Positions 16,167-24,913 are shown, counted from the first letter of the stretch. The stretch is 32,358 nt of DNA from Akkermansia sp. (GCA_017504805.1 JAFVQN010000097.1:1-32358); one strand, 5' to 3'. Program-made: numbers and translations. The notes: generated from the sequence alone by a model not told the origin.

Positions 16167-17810
16167 ATGGCCCTGCCTGCTCAGACCAAGTACATCGTAG
16201 GCAATGAGGCCTGCGAACGTTTCAGCTTCTATGGTATGCGGAGCATCCTCGTCGCCTACATGACGGGGATGCTTCTCATGTCTAAGAACGAAGCCACGGA
16301 GGTCGTCCATCTCTTCATTGCCTGCACCTACCTGTTGCCGCTGCTGGGAGCGTGGCTGGCAGACCGTTTTCTGGGGCGCTACCGCACCATCATTTCCATC
16401 TCCCTGCTCTACTGTCTGGGTAACGCGGTGCTGGCCATGGCGGATTTTGCCAGTGATGCAGAAGCCCGCAAGTGGGTTCTGTTTGCAGGTCTAGCCATCA
16501 TTGCCATCGGCGCCGGTGGTATCAAGCCCTGCGTTTCCGCCTTTGTGGGAGACCAGGTTCCGGACGAAGAGAAGAACGGGCCCACGATGACCCGCCTGTA
16601 TGCAGCCTTCTACTGGTCCATCAACCTCGGTTCCTTCTTCTCCTTCCTTGTCATCCCCTGGGTGCGCCAGAACTGGGGTTACAGCTGGGCCTTCGGCATA
16701 CCCGGTATCTTCATGGCCCTGGCCACTCTCATCTTCTGGCTCGGACGCAAAAAATACAACCACGTGCCCCCTACTCAGCCGGAGTTTCTGAAAGCTCTTT
16801 TCACCCGCATATTCCAGGGTGCCGCCCGCGCCTGTGAACGATTCGGCGGTGATTCCGTTGCCCGTGCCACCAATACGGCCATCGGCATTGCTGCATTCAT
16901 CGTCATCGCTCCCATCGTCGTTCTGCTCGGCAGCTGGGCTCACGGCGGAGCCGCTCGCCTGGCCTCTCTCTCAGGCGCAGGTGATACTCCCGCTGCGCTC
17001 TGCGGCCTTGTCGCCCTGCTTCTTTATATTGCGGCCCTCGCTCTCGCTGGGTTCAAGCTCGCAGCCTCCACCCGGATGGGTGGATTCCTCGGCCTGGCCG
17101 GCAGCATGATTTTCTGCTCCAGCGAGGAGACAAACGCCCGATTCTCTGAAAACGAGCAACGCGGCGTGCGCAACCTGGTGCGTGTGCTTATCGTCTTCCT
17201 GATGATTATTCCCTTCTGGAGCCTGTATGACCAGACCGCCTCCACCTGGGTGCTCCAGGGTAAGCAGATGCAGAGCATTGACTTGAGCTGGGGCGGCATC
17301 AAGTTCTGCTTCGGCGCGGAAGAAATGCAGAGTTTCAACCCTCTGCTCATCATGATTTTCGTTCCTTTAGTCACCCTTTTCGTCTATCCCTATATCGGCC
17401 GCTGGGGAGCTCCGCTCAAGCGCATGGGCATGGGCATTCTGCTGGCAGGCATTGCGTATGGAGCAGTTGCAACCCTTCAGAATCATTTAGACACCGGAGC
17501 TCAGCTCAGTATCCTCTGGCAGTGCATTCCCTACTTCCTGCTCACGCTTTCAGAGATTCTCGTCAGCACCACCGGGCTGGAGTATGCTTACACCGCCGCC
17601 GGCAAGAACCTGAAGAGCATCGTATCAAGCTTCTGGCTGCTCACGAGTACGCTGGGCAACCTGCTGGTGGTATTCCTGACCAGCCTGGTAAACGACCCCG
17701 CCAGCGTGCAGGCATTCATCCTGTACGGTTGCATGTCCATCTGCGTGGGTGTCATGTTCCTCTTCGTTACCTCACGCCCCAGTTTCAAGGCTGAGGATGA
17801 AGAAGCCTGA
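16167..17810 (+). CDS. Proton-dependent oligopeptide transporter (POT/PTR2 family)
   Basis: This 547-residue inner-membrane symporter of the major facilitator superfamily takes up di- and tripeptides with protons. The POT hallmark is NEACERFSFYG near the N-terminus (the ExxER proton-coupling motif), and the second signature FYWSINLGSFFS lies about residues 149-160. About 12-14 membrane helices can be drawn, with two extra central ones around residues 238-300. It matches the DtpT group in length. It lies 21 bases after the PpiD-like gene with no promoter of its own visible and ends in a strong terminator. Uptake of peptides released from mucin would fit the neighbouring hexosaminidases; that link is inference. 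Confidence 0.95.
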   Translation: MALPAQTKYIVGNEACERFSFYGMRSILVAYMTGMLLMSKNEATEVVHLFIACTYLLPLLGAWLADRFLGRYRTIISISLLYCLGNAVLAMADFASDAEARKWVLFAGLAIIAIGAGGIKPCVSAFVGDQVPDEEKNGPTMTRLYAAFYWSINLGSFFSFLVIPWVRQNWGYSWAFGIPGIFMALATLIFWLGRKKYNHVPPTQPEFLKALFTRIFQGAARACERFGGDSVARATNTAIGIAAFIVIAPIVVLLGSWAHGGAARLASLSGAGDTPAALCGLVALLLYIAALALAGFKLAASTRMGGFLGLAGSMIFCSSEETNARFSENEQRGVRNLVRVLIVFLMIIPFWSLYDQTASTWVLQGKQMQSIDLSWGGIKFCFGAEEMQSFNPLLIMIFVPLVTLFVYPYIGRWGAPLKRMGMGILLAGIAYGAVATLQNHLDTGAQLSILWQCIPYFLLTLSEILVSTTGLEYAYTAAGKNLKSIVSSFWLLTSTLGNLLVVFLTSLVNDPASVQAFILYGCMSICVGVMFLFVTSRPSFKAEDEEA

Positions 17811-17832
17811 CCCGATACAGCACATCCCTCTC

Positions 17833-17872
17833 CCCCCTGGTTTCACCTCGAACCAGGGGGATTCTTTTTCTA
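17833..17872 (+). terminator. Intrinsic terminator after the POT gene
   Basis: CCCCCTGGTT (17833-17842) and AACCAGGGGG (17851-17860) form a perfect 10-bp stem with an 8-base loop, followed by ATTCTTTTTCTA. Confidence 0.9.
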
Positions 17873-17941
17873 TCAGCCCACACCACGGAGAAGGTGTATT
17901 GCCACCATGCAGATAAGGGAAGAATCAAGCCCTCAGCATGC

Positions 17942-20140
17942 TTACTCAGCATCTGATTCCGCTGGGGGCGTATCCTTTGCACCTGCATCGAGGAGCATCT
18001 GCCGGATTTGAGGATTAGAGCTCAATTCCAGAAGAGACTTACCGTCACTATCAACAACATTGACATTTGCGCCCCTGGAAATGAGATAGCGGGCGCATTC
18101 CACCGAACCATTGTAGATGGCGATGGTAAGGGGCGTCTCGTATTCATGCTCCGGGCCATCATAATCCACACTGCATCCACGCTCGATGAGGAGCTGCAGG
18201 ATTTCCAGATCGTTTCCCCGGGCAGCACACTTCACCGCGTTCATACCGGTCGAACATTCCAGCTGAGCATCAGCGCCGCATTCCAGCAGGAAATCAACAA
18301 TTTCTCTATGACCGCCGGATATGGCAACCGCCAGCGGAGTCAGATAGTCACCACCACCATCATCGACATGGGCACCGAGTTCCACCAGGAACTTCACCAT
18401 TTCCAAATCCCCCTTTTCAGCAGCCTGATGCAGCGGCGAAGCCCCCCCCGGTATGAAACCTCTGTTCACCGAAGCACCGGCTTCAGACAGGGACTTCATC
18501 AGCACCTTATCACCGTTGGTAAATGCCAGGTAGAAAGGAGTCTCGCCGGTGCAGGCCGGGCATTCCGGACTGGCACCTGCCTCCAGCAGGACAAGGGCGA
18601 CCTCCCTGTGGCCCATATAGAGAGCCTGCATCACATACGGCCATTCGTAATACTCGGTTGCAGCAGCCACAGCGGGGGTGATCAGCTGCTTCACCTTCTC
18701 CGCATCGCCGCGCAGGACAGCCGCATTCAACTCCGGATTCCCCTCACCCCCGAGGTCCGTAATGATTCCGGCATGAAGGAAGAGCTCGACGCACTCCTTG
18801 TTCTTTTTCATCAACGCCTCAGATAGCAGTTCATGAATATCTCTGCGCTCCACTGGAAACACACCGCTCTCCAGCAGGAAGCGCACCATGCGGTTATTCC
18901 GAGAACCGGCAGCAGATCTGAGAGCCTCCATACCATCCGCGCCAATCTGCCCGCCAGAAGCCAGATACTTCTTCACCAATTCGACATTACCGGATTGCAC
19001 AGCAGGCAGGAAAAGATTCACAGCCCGGGGGTCAGCACCTGCCCCCTCCAGCAAATCGATTATCCCGGTGTCATTTCTGCGATAAGCGTGCGGCAGCACA
19101 GAAGTCAGAACGGATGCAGGCAGGTCCCTGCCCAGCAACCATTTCACCGTATCCGTCTTTCCTTTGCAGACGGCATGAAAAAAAGCGGCATGGAGAGGAG
19201 CACCCGCGTCTAAGAGAAGCTGAAGTATGGATATCGCCTCCCATTCAACAGCGGCCTCCACAGCCTGAGCATCCTGCGTAGCATCGGCTCCTTCGCTCAG
19301 CACAAAGCGCACCAGGTCTTCATCCAGTTGTCTGACGGCGACAGTAAGCGGAGTCCACGAGCCGAAATCGGGGGCGTTCATATTACCCCCTGCCTTCAGC
19401 AGATAGCGGCATATCGCCCGGTTCTTGTAACTGACAGCGGTACAAATCGCGTGACCGTCCACCTTGCAATAGCCTGATTTTACCAGGGCATCGACAGCTG
19501 ATAAATGCCCATGGCTGATAGCAGTGAACATAGGGGTCGAGAAGGACTCACCTATCTCATTCACACCACCGGCGGCAGATATCAGTTCATGAATAATCTC
19601 TCCATACCCCAGACGGACAGCGGTATAGAATGCATTATCGTGCCACGTCACACGCTCCCGGAAAAGAGATTTATTGCGCTGCAGACAGGTTCTTACCGTA
19701 GCTACATCACCCATCAGCATCGCTCGGCAGAACTCGGTATCCGATGACGGATACTGGTATACGGCACCAGATTTCAGCAGGAAACGGACAATATCAGCCT
19801 TACCATGGTATATGGCCGAAGACAACGCGCGGGAACACCCGTCCGCATCAGCTTCGTCCTTCCCAGCACCTGCAGCCCACAGCAATTTCACCGCTTCAAG
19901 CTGACCGTGAGCAGCCGCCATACTCAATGGAGATTCACCGGCATCATTCACCCCCTTGATATCACCGCCGGAAACCAGATATTCCTGAATCCAGGGTATG
20001 TTGCCCGTCTTTGCCGCGCAGTAGATAGTCATGGGTTCAGCAGGTGGGGCCTCCTTATCACCCGGCCAAACCCACCAGGTCGCGCCAGTAGCAGCCATGA
20101 ATACGCACACCGTCAGGAGAACTCGATACAAAGGTTTCAT
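17942..20140 (-). CDS. Large exported or membrane-anchored ankyrin-repeat protein
   Basis: This 732-residue protein has an N-terminal signal or anchor (MKPLYRVLLTVCVFMAATGA) and then about 21 ankyrin repeats to the C-terminus. The best repeats include GESPLSMAAAHGQLEAVKLL near the start and, near the end, GGASPLHQAAEKGDLEMVKF, LTPLAVAISGGHREIVDF and ETPLTIAIYNGSVECARYLI. Middle repeats are degenerate. No catalytic domain is present; it should bind proteins in the periplasm or at the surface. The start is ATG 20140, because the in-frame ATG at 20149 lies inside the -10 box (TAGAATG). It is monocistronic, divergent from the two-component system. A role in host or partner binding is possible but not shown. 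Confidence 0.9.
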   Translation of the reverse strand: MKPLYRVLLTVCVFMAATGATWWVWPGDKEAPPAEPMTIYCAAKTGNIPWIQEYLVSGGDIKGVNDAGESPLSMAAAHGQLEAVKLLWAAGAGKDEADADGCSRALSSAIYHGKADIVRFLLKSGAVYQYPSSDTEFCRAMLMGDVATVRTCLQRNKSLFRERVTWHDNAFYTAVRLGYGEIIHELISAAGGVNEIGESFSTPMFTAISHGHLSAVDALVKSGYCKVDGHAICTAVSYKNRAICRYLLKAGGNMNAPDFGSWTPLTVAVRQLDEDLVRFVLSEGADATQDAQAVEAAVEWEAISILQLLLDAGAPLHAAFFHAVCKGKTDTVKWLLGRDLPASVLTSVLPHAYRRNDTGIIDLLEGAGADPRAVNLFLPAVQSGNVELVKKYLASGGQIGADGMEALRSAAGSRNNRMVRFLLESGVFPVERRDIHELLSEALMKKNKECVELFLHAGIITDLGGEGNPELNAAVLRGDAEKVKQLITPAVAAATEYYEWPYVMQALYMGHREVALVLLEAGASPECPACTGETPFYLAFTNGDKVLMKSLSEAGASVNRGFIPGGASPLHQAAEKGDLEMVKFLVELGAHVDDGGGDYLTPLAVAISGGHREIVDFLLECGADAQLECSTGMNAVKCAARGNDLEILQLLIERGCSVDYDGPEHEYETPLTIAIYNGSVECARYLISRGANVNVVDSDGKSLLELSSNPQIRQMLLDAGAKDTPPAESDAE

Positions 20141-20147
20141 GCAAGGC

Positions 20148-20176
20148 ATTCTACCTGTTTATACCTTAGACGTCAA
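20148..20176 (-). promoter_or_regulatory. Promoter of the ankyrin gene, leaderless type
   Basis: On the minus strand, TTGACG (20171-20176), a 17-bp spacer and TAGAAT (20148-20153), ending 7 bases before ATG 20140. The alternative ATG at 20149 overlaps the -10 box, so it cannot be in this transcript. Confidence 0.75.
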
Positions 20177-20287
20177 GCTCCAGCACCAGTCACACCACAG
20201 AGGTTTGCACATTTTGCCCCGGAATGGCAGATACCAGGCAACCTGAACCGGTGCGTGTCATATCGGCGGCCACCATTGCGTTTACTC

Positions 20288-20317
20288 TTGCGAAAAGAGG
20301 GTCCAGTATGCTACATT
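20288..20317 (+). promoter_or_regulatory. Promoter of the two-component operon, leaderless type
   Basis: TTGCGA (20288-20293), an 18-bp spacer and TACATT (20312-20317), ending 8 bases before ATG 20326. It supports 20326 over the upstream in-frame start at 20224. Confidence 0.6.
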
Positions 20318-20325
20318 CAGAATCA

Positions 20326-21018
20326 ATGAGCATCAAGTGCATACTGGTAGCAGAAGACGACGCAGCCATCCGGCGCGTGCTGGCCGATTCGCTGACCGGC
20401 GCCGGGTATGAAGTACGCACCGCGCCCGATGGCCGGACTGCCCTGGAGCTGCTGCTCTCCACGCCGGTAGATTTAGCTCTGCTGGATGTGAACATGCCTG
20501 AAATCAGCGGCTTCAAGCTCCTGCGCATGATGCAGAAGGAATGCCCCGGCATCCCCAGCATCATTCTCACCGCCTGTGGTGATGAGCAGGACCGCGTCAA
20601 AGGGCTGCAGCTGGGCGCGGATGATTATGTGGTCAAGCCATTCAGCATCGCCGAGCTGCTGGCCCGCGTGGCGGCTGTGCTCAGGCGATCTCCCGGCAGG
20701 CAGCTCGCTGTAGCCCAGGTGCTGCGTTTCCCCGGCGGAGAGCTGGATGGAGAAACCCGCCGTGCACAATTTGATAACGGAACCCCGATTCCACTCACTG
20801 AAAAGGAATTCGAACTTTTCCGCTATTTTCTCACCCACCCGGATCGCGTCATTCCACAGGAAGAACTGCTGGTGCGCATATGGGGCAGCACCAGCCGCGC
20901 CGCGCAGACCAGGACAGTGGCCGTCACCCTTACCCGGCTTCGTGAAAAACTGGGGCCGATTCCCTCCGCCTGTATCGAAACCATCCGCGGTCGCGGATAC
21001 CGTTGGAACAACGCATGA
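20326..21018 (+). CDS. DNA-binding response regulator, OmpR/PhoB family
   Basis: This 230-residue regulator has a receiver domain with the acidic pocket EDD (residues 10-12), phospho-acceptor Asp54 (LLDVNMPE), Thr82 and Lys104 (VVKPF). A winged-helix DNA-binding domain follows from about residue 140: PLTEKEFELFRYFLTHPDRV, then the recognition-helix region ending IETIRGRGYRW. All phosphotransfer residues are intact. The gene overlaps the kinase gene by 4 bases (ATGA). The start at 20326 gives MSIKCILVAEDD, the standard distance from the first beta-strand. Its target genes are unknown; the divergent ankyrin gene is an obvious candidate. Confidence 0.95.
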   Translation: MSIKCILVAEDDAAIRRVLADSLTGAGYEVRTAPDGRTALELLLSTPVDLALLDVNMPEISGFKLLRMMQKECPGIPSIILTACGDEQDRVKGLQLGADDYVVKPFSIAELLARVAAVLRRSPGRQLAVAQVLRFPGGELDGETRRAQFDNGTPIPLTEKEFELFRYFLTHPDRVIPQEELLVRIWGSTSRAAQTRTVAVTLTRLREKLGPIPSACIETIRGRGYRWNNA

Positions 21019-22586
21019 ATAAGAAACTCATCCTCATCATCACCTTCTTTTCCCTGCTCACCCTGAGCGCGGCCTCCTGGCTGGCATACGAAGCCTTCAC
21101 GCTGGATGCCCGTTTGCTCCAGATTGACAAGGAAGCCCAGCAGAAACGACTGGTCGAACTCTCGCTCCCGCGCATCCAGGCCGAGATTAAGCGCCTGCTC
21201 GAGCAGGAGCGCAACAGACTGGGCTATGCTCCCCCCATCGGTGATCTTGTATACGACCCCGGCACTGATAATATGCCCGACTATGTGCGCGGCTATTTTC
21301 TACTGACTCCCGCAGGGCTGCAAGTACCGGAAGGTCAGGAGGCAATCGCCAGCGAAATTGAAGGCAAACCAGCCATCATTGATACCATCCGGCGAAAGGC
21401 ATTCAATCCTGCCGCGCCTGTCTATGACCCCTCGAAGCCGATCCACAAGACCATCGACACCAGAACCCAGCTTCCCATTTTCGGGGTCTATGAGGCGGAG
21501 AACCAGGATTTCAGCAGCCCCATGGAAATGAAGGGCGAACCAGGTCCTTTCTTCTCCTGGTACTACATTGACGACATGGTGTACATGCGCTGCATCAGAA
21601 CCACCCACGGCTCTGCAGCCGAGGGTATCATGCTGGACGCACAGAAACTGGCAGAGCGCCTGATGCCCTTTGTCGAGCCTGCACTGAAGGGAGCCACCAT
21701 TTCGCTCTGCCGGAAAAACGAAGCAGCCAATCTCTTCCCCCTGCCCATGGTGCTGCGGCCGGGAAACGATGTGGAAGTGCCCGACACCGCAGCCCGCCGG
21801 GCCGCTATGCGGGGCACCCTGGCATCTGCCACTCTGGTCACGGTGCTGGCAATCGGCATTCTTTTCGGGCTGCTGTTCATCTACGGACGCATGGAACGCC
21901 GCAGGGCCGACTTCGTCTCTGCTGTCACCCACGAACTACGCACGCCGCTCACCAGCTTCTCACTCATGACGGAGATGCTCAAGAACAAGCTCGTGCCAGC
22001 TGATAAACTCGACGAATACCACGAGACGCTCTACCAGGAAACCCAGCGGCTCGGGCACCTGGTGGAGAATGTGCTGGCCTTTGCACGTCTCACCCGGGGC
22101 AAGCAGCGCGGACGCGCCGATAAAGCCCCCTGCCCCCAGCTGATTGACCGGGCACTTTCCAAAGTTGAGCCCCGACTGAAGGAAGCCGGCTTCCGCGTGC
22201 AGCTCAAGCACGACAAGCGCGCTGAATTACTTACGCTCAACACCGATATTATCTCGCTGGAGCAGATTTTCACCAATCTGGCGGACAACGCCATCAAATA
22301 CGCGGCCACTTCTGAGCACCCCACCGTCAGCATCACAACCATGCGCGGACACGATTCCATCCATATCCGCTTTGCCGACAACGGCCCCGGTATCCCGCCC
22401 AAGGTTCAGCGCAGCATTTTCCGCCCCTTCTCACGCTCCGCAAAGGACGTTGAAGGCCGCAAGCCCGGAGTAGGCCTTGGTCTCGCCCTTTCCCGCGATG
22501 TTGCCCGCAGCATCGGCGGCGAACTCACACTCGAAAAGAGCGATGAAAAAGGCACCGCTTTCAGCATCACCCTGCCGCTGAATTGA
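21015..22586 (+). CDS. Sensor histidine kinase
   Basis: This 523-residue membrane kinase pairs with the regulator upstream. It has a first membrane helix (about residues 4-24), an extracytoplasmic sensor region of about 235 residues without a recognised fold, and a second helix (about residues 268-290, ATLVTVLAIGILFGLLFIYG). The H-box is FVSAVTHELRTPLTSF with His306. The ATPase boxes follow: N (IFTNLADNAIKYA), G1 (IRFADNGPGIP), F (IFRPFSR) and G2 (GVGLGLALSRDVA). No HAMP domain is evident between helix 2 and the H-box, since only a short linker (GRMERRRAD) is present. ATG 21015 overlaps the regulator stop; TTG 21003 is a less likely start. Confidence 0.94.
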   Translation: MNKKLILIITFFSLLTLSAASWLAYEAFTLDARLLQIDKEAQQKRLVELSLPRIQAEIKRLLEQERNRLGYAPPIGDLVYDPGTDNMPDYVRGYFLLTPAGLQVPEGQEAIASEIEGKPAIIDTIRRKAFNPAAPVYDPSKPIHKTIDTRTQLPIFGVYEAENQDFSSPMEMKGEPGPFFSWYYIDDMVYMRCIRTTHGSAAEGIMLDAQKLAERLMPFVEPALKGATISLCRKNEAANLFPLPMVLRPGNDVEVPDTAARRAAMRGTLASATLVTVLAIGILFGLLFIYGRMERRRADFVSAVTHELRTPLTSFSLMTEMLKNKLVPADKLDEYHETLYQETQRLGHLVENVLAFARLTRGKQRGRADKAPCPQLIDRALSKVEPRLKEAGFRVQLKHDKRAELLTLNTDIISLEQIFTNLADNAIKYAATSEHPTVSITTMRGHDSIHIRFADNGPGIPPKVQRSIFRPFSRSAKDVEGRKPGVGLGLALSRDVARSIGGELTLEKSDEKGTAFSITLPLN

Positions 22587-22615
22587 ATCCGGCTTCCGGG
22601 TCACAACTATGAAAA

Positions 22616-22646
22616 AAAGCCCCGCCGGTCATTGCGGCGGGGCTTT
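22616..22646. terminator. Bidirectional intrinsic terminator
   Basis: AAAGCCCCGCCG (22616-22627) and CGGCGGGGCTTT (22635-22646) form a 12-bp stem with a 7-base loop. A-tracts on the left and T-rich sequence on the right serve the convergent kinase and menC-like genes. Confidence 0.9.
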
Positions 22647-22659
22647 CTGCTGTTTTCAA

Positions 22660-23604
22660 TTAAAGCTTCTTCCAGGGAAGGGCTGCAAGCAGGTTGTCAA
22701 ACCCTAAGCCCGTCCCCTTCGGCACAGGGAAGTCCGGGGTAATATCCATCCCCAGCTCCTCTGAGAATGCATTGGGGCGATACACGTGGTGCGTCACCAG
22801 ACCGCAAAGCGGCGTCTCCTCGGCCGGTTTTCCGGTGTAGAAAACGGCTGCGTTATATGCAGCCCAGCACTGCCCCAGCGGGTGGTCCATGTACGTAGTG
22901 AACACGGGCAGCCCAGCCGTACTCTGGTGGCGTGCAGGCTTCACGATACGCATCATAGGCTTACTGGTGCGGGCGGGAATGACGCTCTCATTCTGCACCG
23001 GCATATCGTAACCCAGCGGCATACCGGCATCCTGCAGGCTCTGCCAGGCCTCCACGTCATAGTAGCAGGGGTCTTCCACAAAATCAATGCGCTGCCGCAT
23101 GGCCTCAGGCAGCATATCCCAGAACTGCAGAGCCTCCTCCGGGCTCAGAGTGCAGTTAAAATCCACGCGCCACTTCCAATCCGGCACCATAGCGGCCAGA
23201 TTCACCAGACGCTCGACCGTGGCAGACAGCTTGGGAATCACCTTGATTTTACCCACGCGGAACCCACGCTGGTGCAGATTGTACACCTGGGCAGGAGTAG
23301 CGCTCACCGTCAGTGTGGCATAGCTGCGGGGCACGGTCAGTCCCTCGAACAGGCTCACCCCCTTGGCGCGGGCTGCTCCGTCAAGCTCGATGCACTTCAG
23401 AGCGCGGGTCCCCAGTCGCATCGGGGTTCCCTCGCGAAGGGCATCCAGCTCATACTCCAGGGGCGAATCTCCCAGCTCTGGCCAGGCCTGCAGGCAGGCG
23501 TAGCCACCATTGTCACCACGCAGCAGCACGCCTTCGCGCGGCTGAGCTGCAGCTCGGGCGCTCATGGCACCCACGGGATAAAGAGTGTACGGAGTATAGT
23601 GCAT
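22660..23604 (-). CDS. menC: Enolase-superfamily enzyme, o-succinylbenzoate synthase-like
   Basis: This 314-residue enzyme resembles MenC, which dehydrates SHCHC to o-succinylbenzoate in menaquinone synthesis. Superfamily landmarks are present: the KxK catalytic lysine in VGKIKVIP, metal ligands in WRVDFN and DFVEDPC, a third acidic site in GYDMPV and the second lysine in MRIVKPAR. No other men gene lies in the window, so a dipeptide-epimerase or other enolase-type activity is not excluded. ATG 23604 (MHYTPYTLYPVG) begins 5 bases after a -10 box; the longer open frame to 23631 runs through the promoter. Confidence 0.75.
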   Translation of the reverse strand: MHYTPYTLYPVGAMSARAAAQPREGVLLRGDNGGYACLQAWPELGDSPLEYELDALREGTPMRLGTRALKCIELDGAARAKGVSLFEGLTVPRSYATLTVSATPAQVYNLHQRGFRVGKIKVIPKLSATVERLVNLAAMVPDWKWRVDFNCTLSPEEALQFWDMLPEAMRQRIDFVEDPCYYDVEAWQSLQDAGMPLGYDMPVQNESVIPARTSKPMMRIVKPARHQSTAGLPVFTTYMDHPLGQCWAAYNAAVFYTGKPAEETPLCGLVTHHVYRPNAFSEELGMDITPDFPVPKGTGLGFDNLLAALPWKKL

Positions 23605-23609
23605 GCCCC

Positions 23610-23638
23610 TATTTAAGCACTTCAGCCGCATTTGTCAC
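23610..23638 (-). promoter_or_regulatory. Promoter of the menC-like gene, leaderless type
   Basis: On the minus strand, GTGACA (23633-23638), a 17-bp spacer and TAAATA (23610-23615), ending 5 bases before ATG 23604. It is divergent from the promoter at 23713-23741. Confidence 0.55.
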
Positions 23639-23712
23639 GCTCATTTTGCGTGTGCTGCCATTTATTTTACCATTCTACCGGCATGATACTGTGCCATGCG
23701 GGCGTTTGATGC

Positions 23713-23741
23713 TTGCTTTTATCCGGCGGCATCGGTAGAAT
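23713..23741 (+). promoter_or_regulatory. Promoter of the small membrane protein / pdxA operon, leaderless type
   Basis: TTGCTT (23713-23718), a 17-bp spacer and TAGAAT (23736-23741), ending 9 bases before ATG 23751. Confidence 0.6.
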
Positions 23742-23750
23742 GTCGTACGT

Positions 23751-24023
23751 ATGAAGACTTGTCTGGGTAGTCTGCTTCTGGTTCCCGTCATCATCGCTCT
23801 GGTGGTGACGGTCGTTTACCACACTTCGGTCAATGCTGAGCTCCAGTTTGAACAACGCGACACCAACGCCCAGTATATCAACACCGCCCGCTCCTACCGA
23901 CCCCAGATTAAGGAACAGCCCAAAACACAGCCCGCCAGGAAACCTGAGGCCACACAGAAACCGGCAGCTCCCGCCGGGGCTGTACCCGGGCTGCTGGATG
24001 ATGATATTGCAGAGGAGGTATAA
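23751..24023 (+). CDS. Small single-pass membrane protein of unknown function
   Basis: This 90-residue protein has one hydrophobic segment (about residues 5-24, LGSLLLVPVIIALVVTVVYH). A polar tail rich in Lys, Pro, Gln and Ala follows (KEQPKTQPARKPEATQKPAA), and the end is acidic (LLDDDIAEEV). I recognise no family. It is the first gene of a two-gene unit with pdxA, whose start is 6 bases downstream. Its last codons contain the Shine-Dalgarno of pdxA, so translation of the two is likely linked. The gene could mainly serve as a leader for pdxA, but the membrane segment and its own promoter favour a real protein. Confidence 0.75.
   Translation: MKTCLGSLLLVPVIIALVVTVVYHTSVNAELQFEQRDTNAQYINTARSYRPQIKEQPKTQPARKPEATQKPAAPAGAVPGLLDDDIAEEV
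24012..24018 (+). promoter_or_regulatory. Ribosome binding site of pdxA
   Basis: GAGGAGG lies 10 bases before ATG 24029, inside the last codons of the small membrane protein gene. It is one of only two strong Shine-Dalgarno sequences I noticed at gene starts in the window. Confidence 0.7.
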
Positions 24024-24028
24024 TTCCC

Positions 24029-24913
24029 ATGAGCAGCAGCCCCTTGCAGCGTCCGGTCATCGGCTATACCTTGGGAGACCAGGCCGGTATAGGCCCGGAG
24101 ATTGTTCGAGCGGCTCTGAAAGCGATGGCGGAGGAAGAAGCGGATTTCCTCCCCATGGGCCCCGCCATTGCCGCCACCCCGGGCGTCCCGACCCGAGAAA
24201 CAGCAGCTGCAGCCCTGGAGCAGCTCGAAACTGCTGCTTCTGCTCTGCGCGAAGGGCGTATCGATGCCGTGGTCACCGCCCCCGTCTGCAAGGAAGGGCT
24301 GCACCAGGTCGGCTTCACCTTCCCCGGCCAGACTGAATTCTTTGCGGATCGCCTCAACGTGCAGAACTTTGCCATGTGCCTCACGGGTCGCCACCTCACT
24401 GTGGCTCTCGGCACCATCCACACTGCCCTGGCCGATGTGCCCGCCCTGCTCACTGCCGATGAACTGGTACGCATCGGTTCCCTCCTGGCTGATTTCGTCC
24501 GCAGCAGCGGCATCCCTACCCCGCGTATCGCCATTGCCGGTCTCAACCCCCACAATGGCGAAAATGGCGCCTTCGGTGACGAGGAACGGCTCATTTTCAC
24601 CCCAGTCGTGGCCAGGCTTCAGGCGGACATCCCCTGGGCCTCATTCACTGGCCCATGCGTGCCGGATTGCGTCTACCGCGATGCCGCCATGGGACAGTTC
24701 GATGCTGTGCTCGCGCCCTACCACGACCAGGCTCTCATCCCCCTCAAGCTGCTCGATTTCGACAACGCGGTGAATGTCACCCTCGGTCTGCCCCGCTACC
24801 GCACCAGCCCCGACCACGGTACCGCCTTCAGCATCGCTGGCAAAGGACTGGCCAACCCGGCCAGCACCATCCGCGCTTTCGAACTCGCCCTCGCATGCGC
24901 GCACGCACGTTGA
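24029..24913 (+). CDS. pdxA: 4-hydroxythreonine-4-phosphate dehydrogenase (divergent)
   Basis: PdxA oxidises 4-phosphohydroxy-L-threonine in the DXP-dependent vitamin B6 pathway. The protein has 294 residues, about 35 fewer than typical; the loss lies between GDQAGIGPEI and the ALREGRIDAVVTAPVCKEGL block. The three metal-ligand histidines are present in GTIHTAL, GLNPHNGENG and APYHDQAL, and the Lys of IPLK, the Asn of NVTLG and the Arg before TSPDHGTAF also match. Two substitutions stand out: the substrate-binding His of FPGHTE is Gln101 (FPGQTE), and GDPAG is GDQAG. It may be a true PdxA with altered binding or a PdxA2-like enzyme acting on another 4-phospho-hydroxyacid. No terminator is visible after it. 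Confidence 0.88.
   Translation: MSSSPLQRPVIGYTLGDQAGIGPEIVRAALKAMAEEEADFLPMGPAIAATPGVPTRETAAAALEQLETAASALREGRIDAVVTAPVCKEGLHQVGFTFPGQTEFFADRLNVQNFAMCLTGRHLTVALGTIHTALADVPALLTADELVRIGSLLADFVRSSGIPTPRIAIAGLNPHNGENGAFGDEERLIFTPVVARLQADIPWASFTGPCVPDCVYRDAAMGQFDAVLAPYHDQALIPLKLLDFDNAVNVTLGLPRYRTSPDHGTAFSIAGKGLANPASTIRAFELALACAHAR

Noticed and set aside
14460..16310. A 616-codon minus-strand frame opposite the PpiD/SurA-like gene
   Set aside because: It runs through a promoterless region, has no recognisable motif and reads as the complement of a well-supported exported protein.
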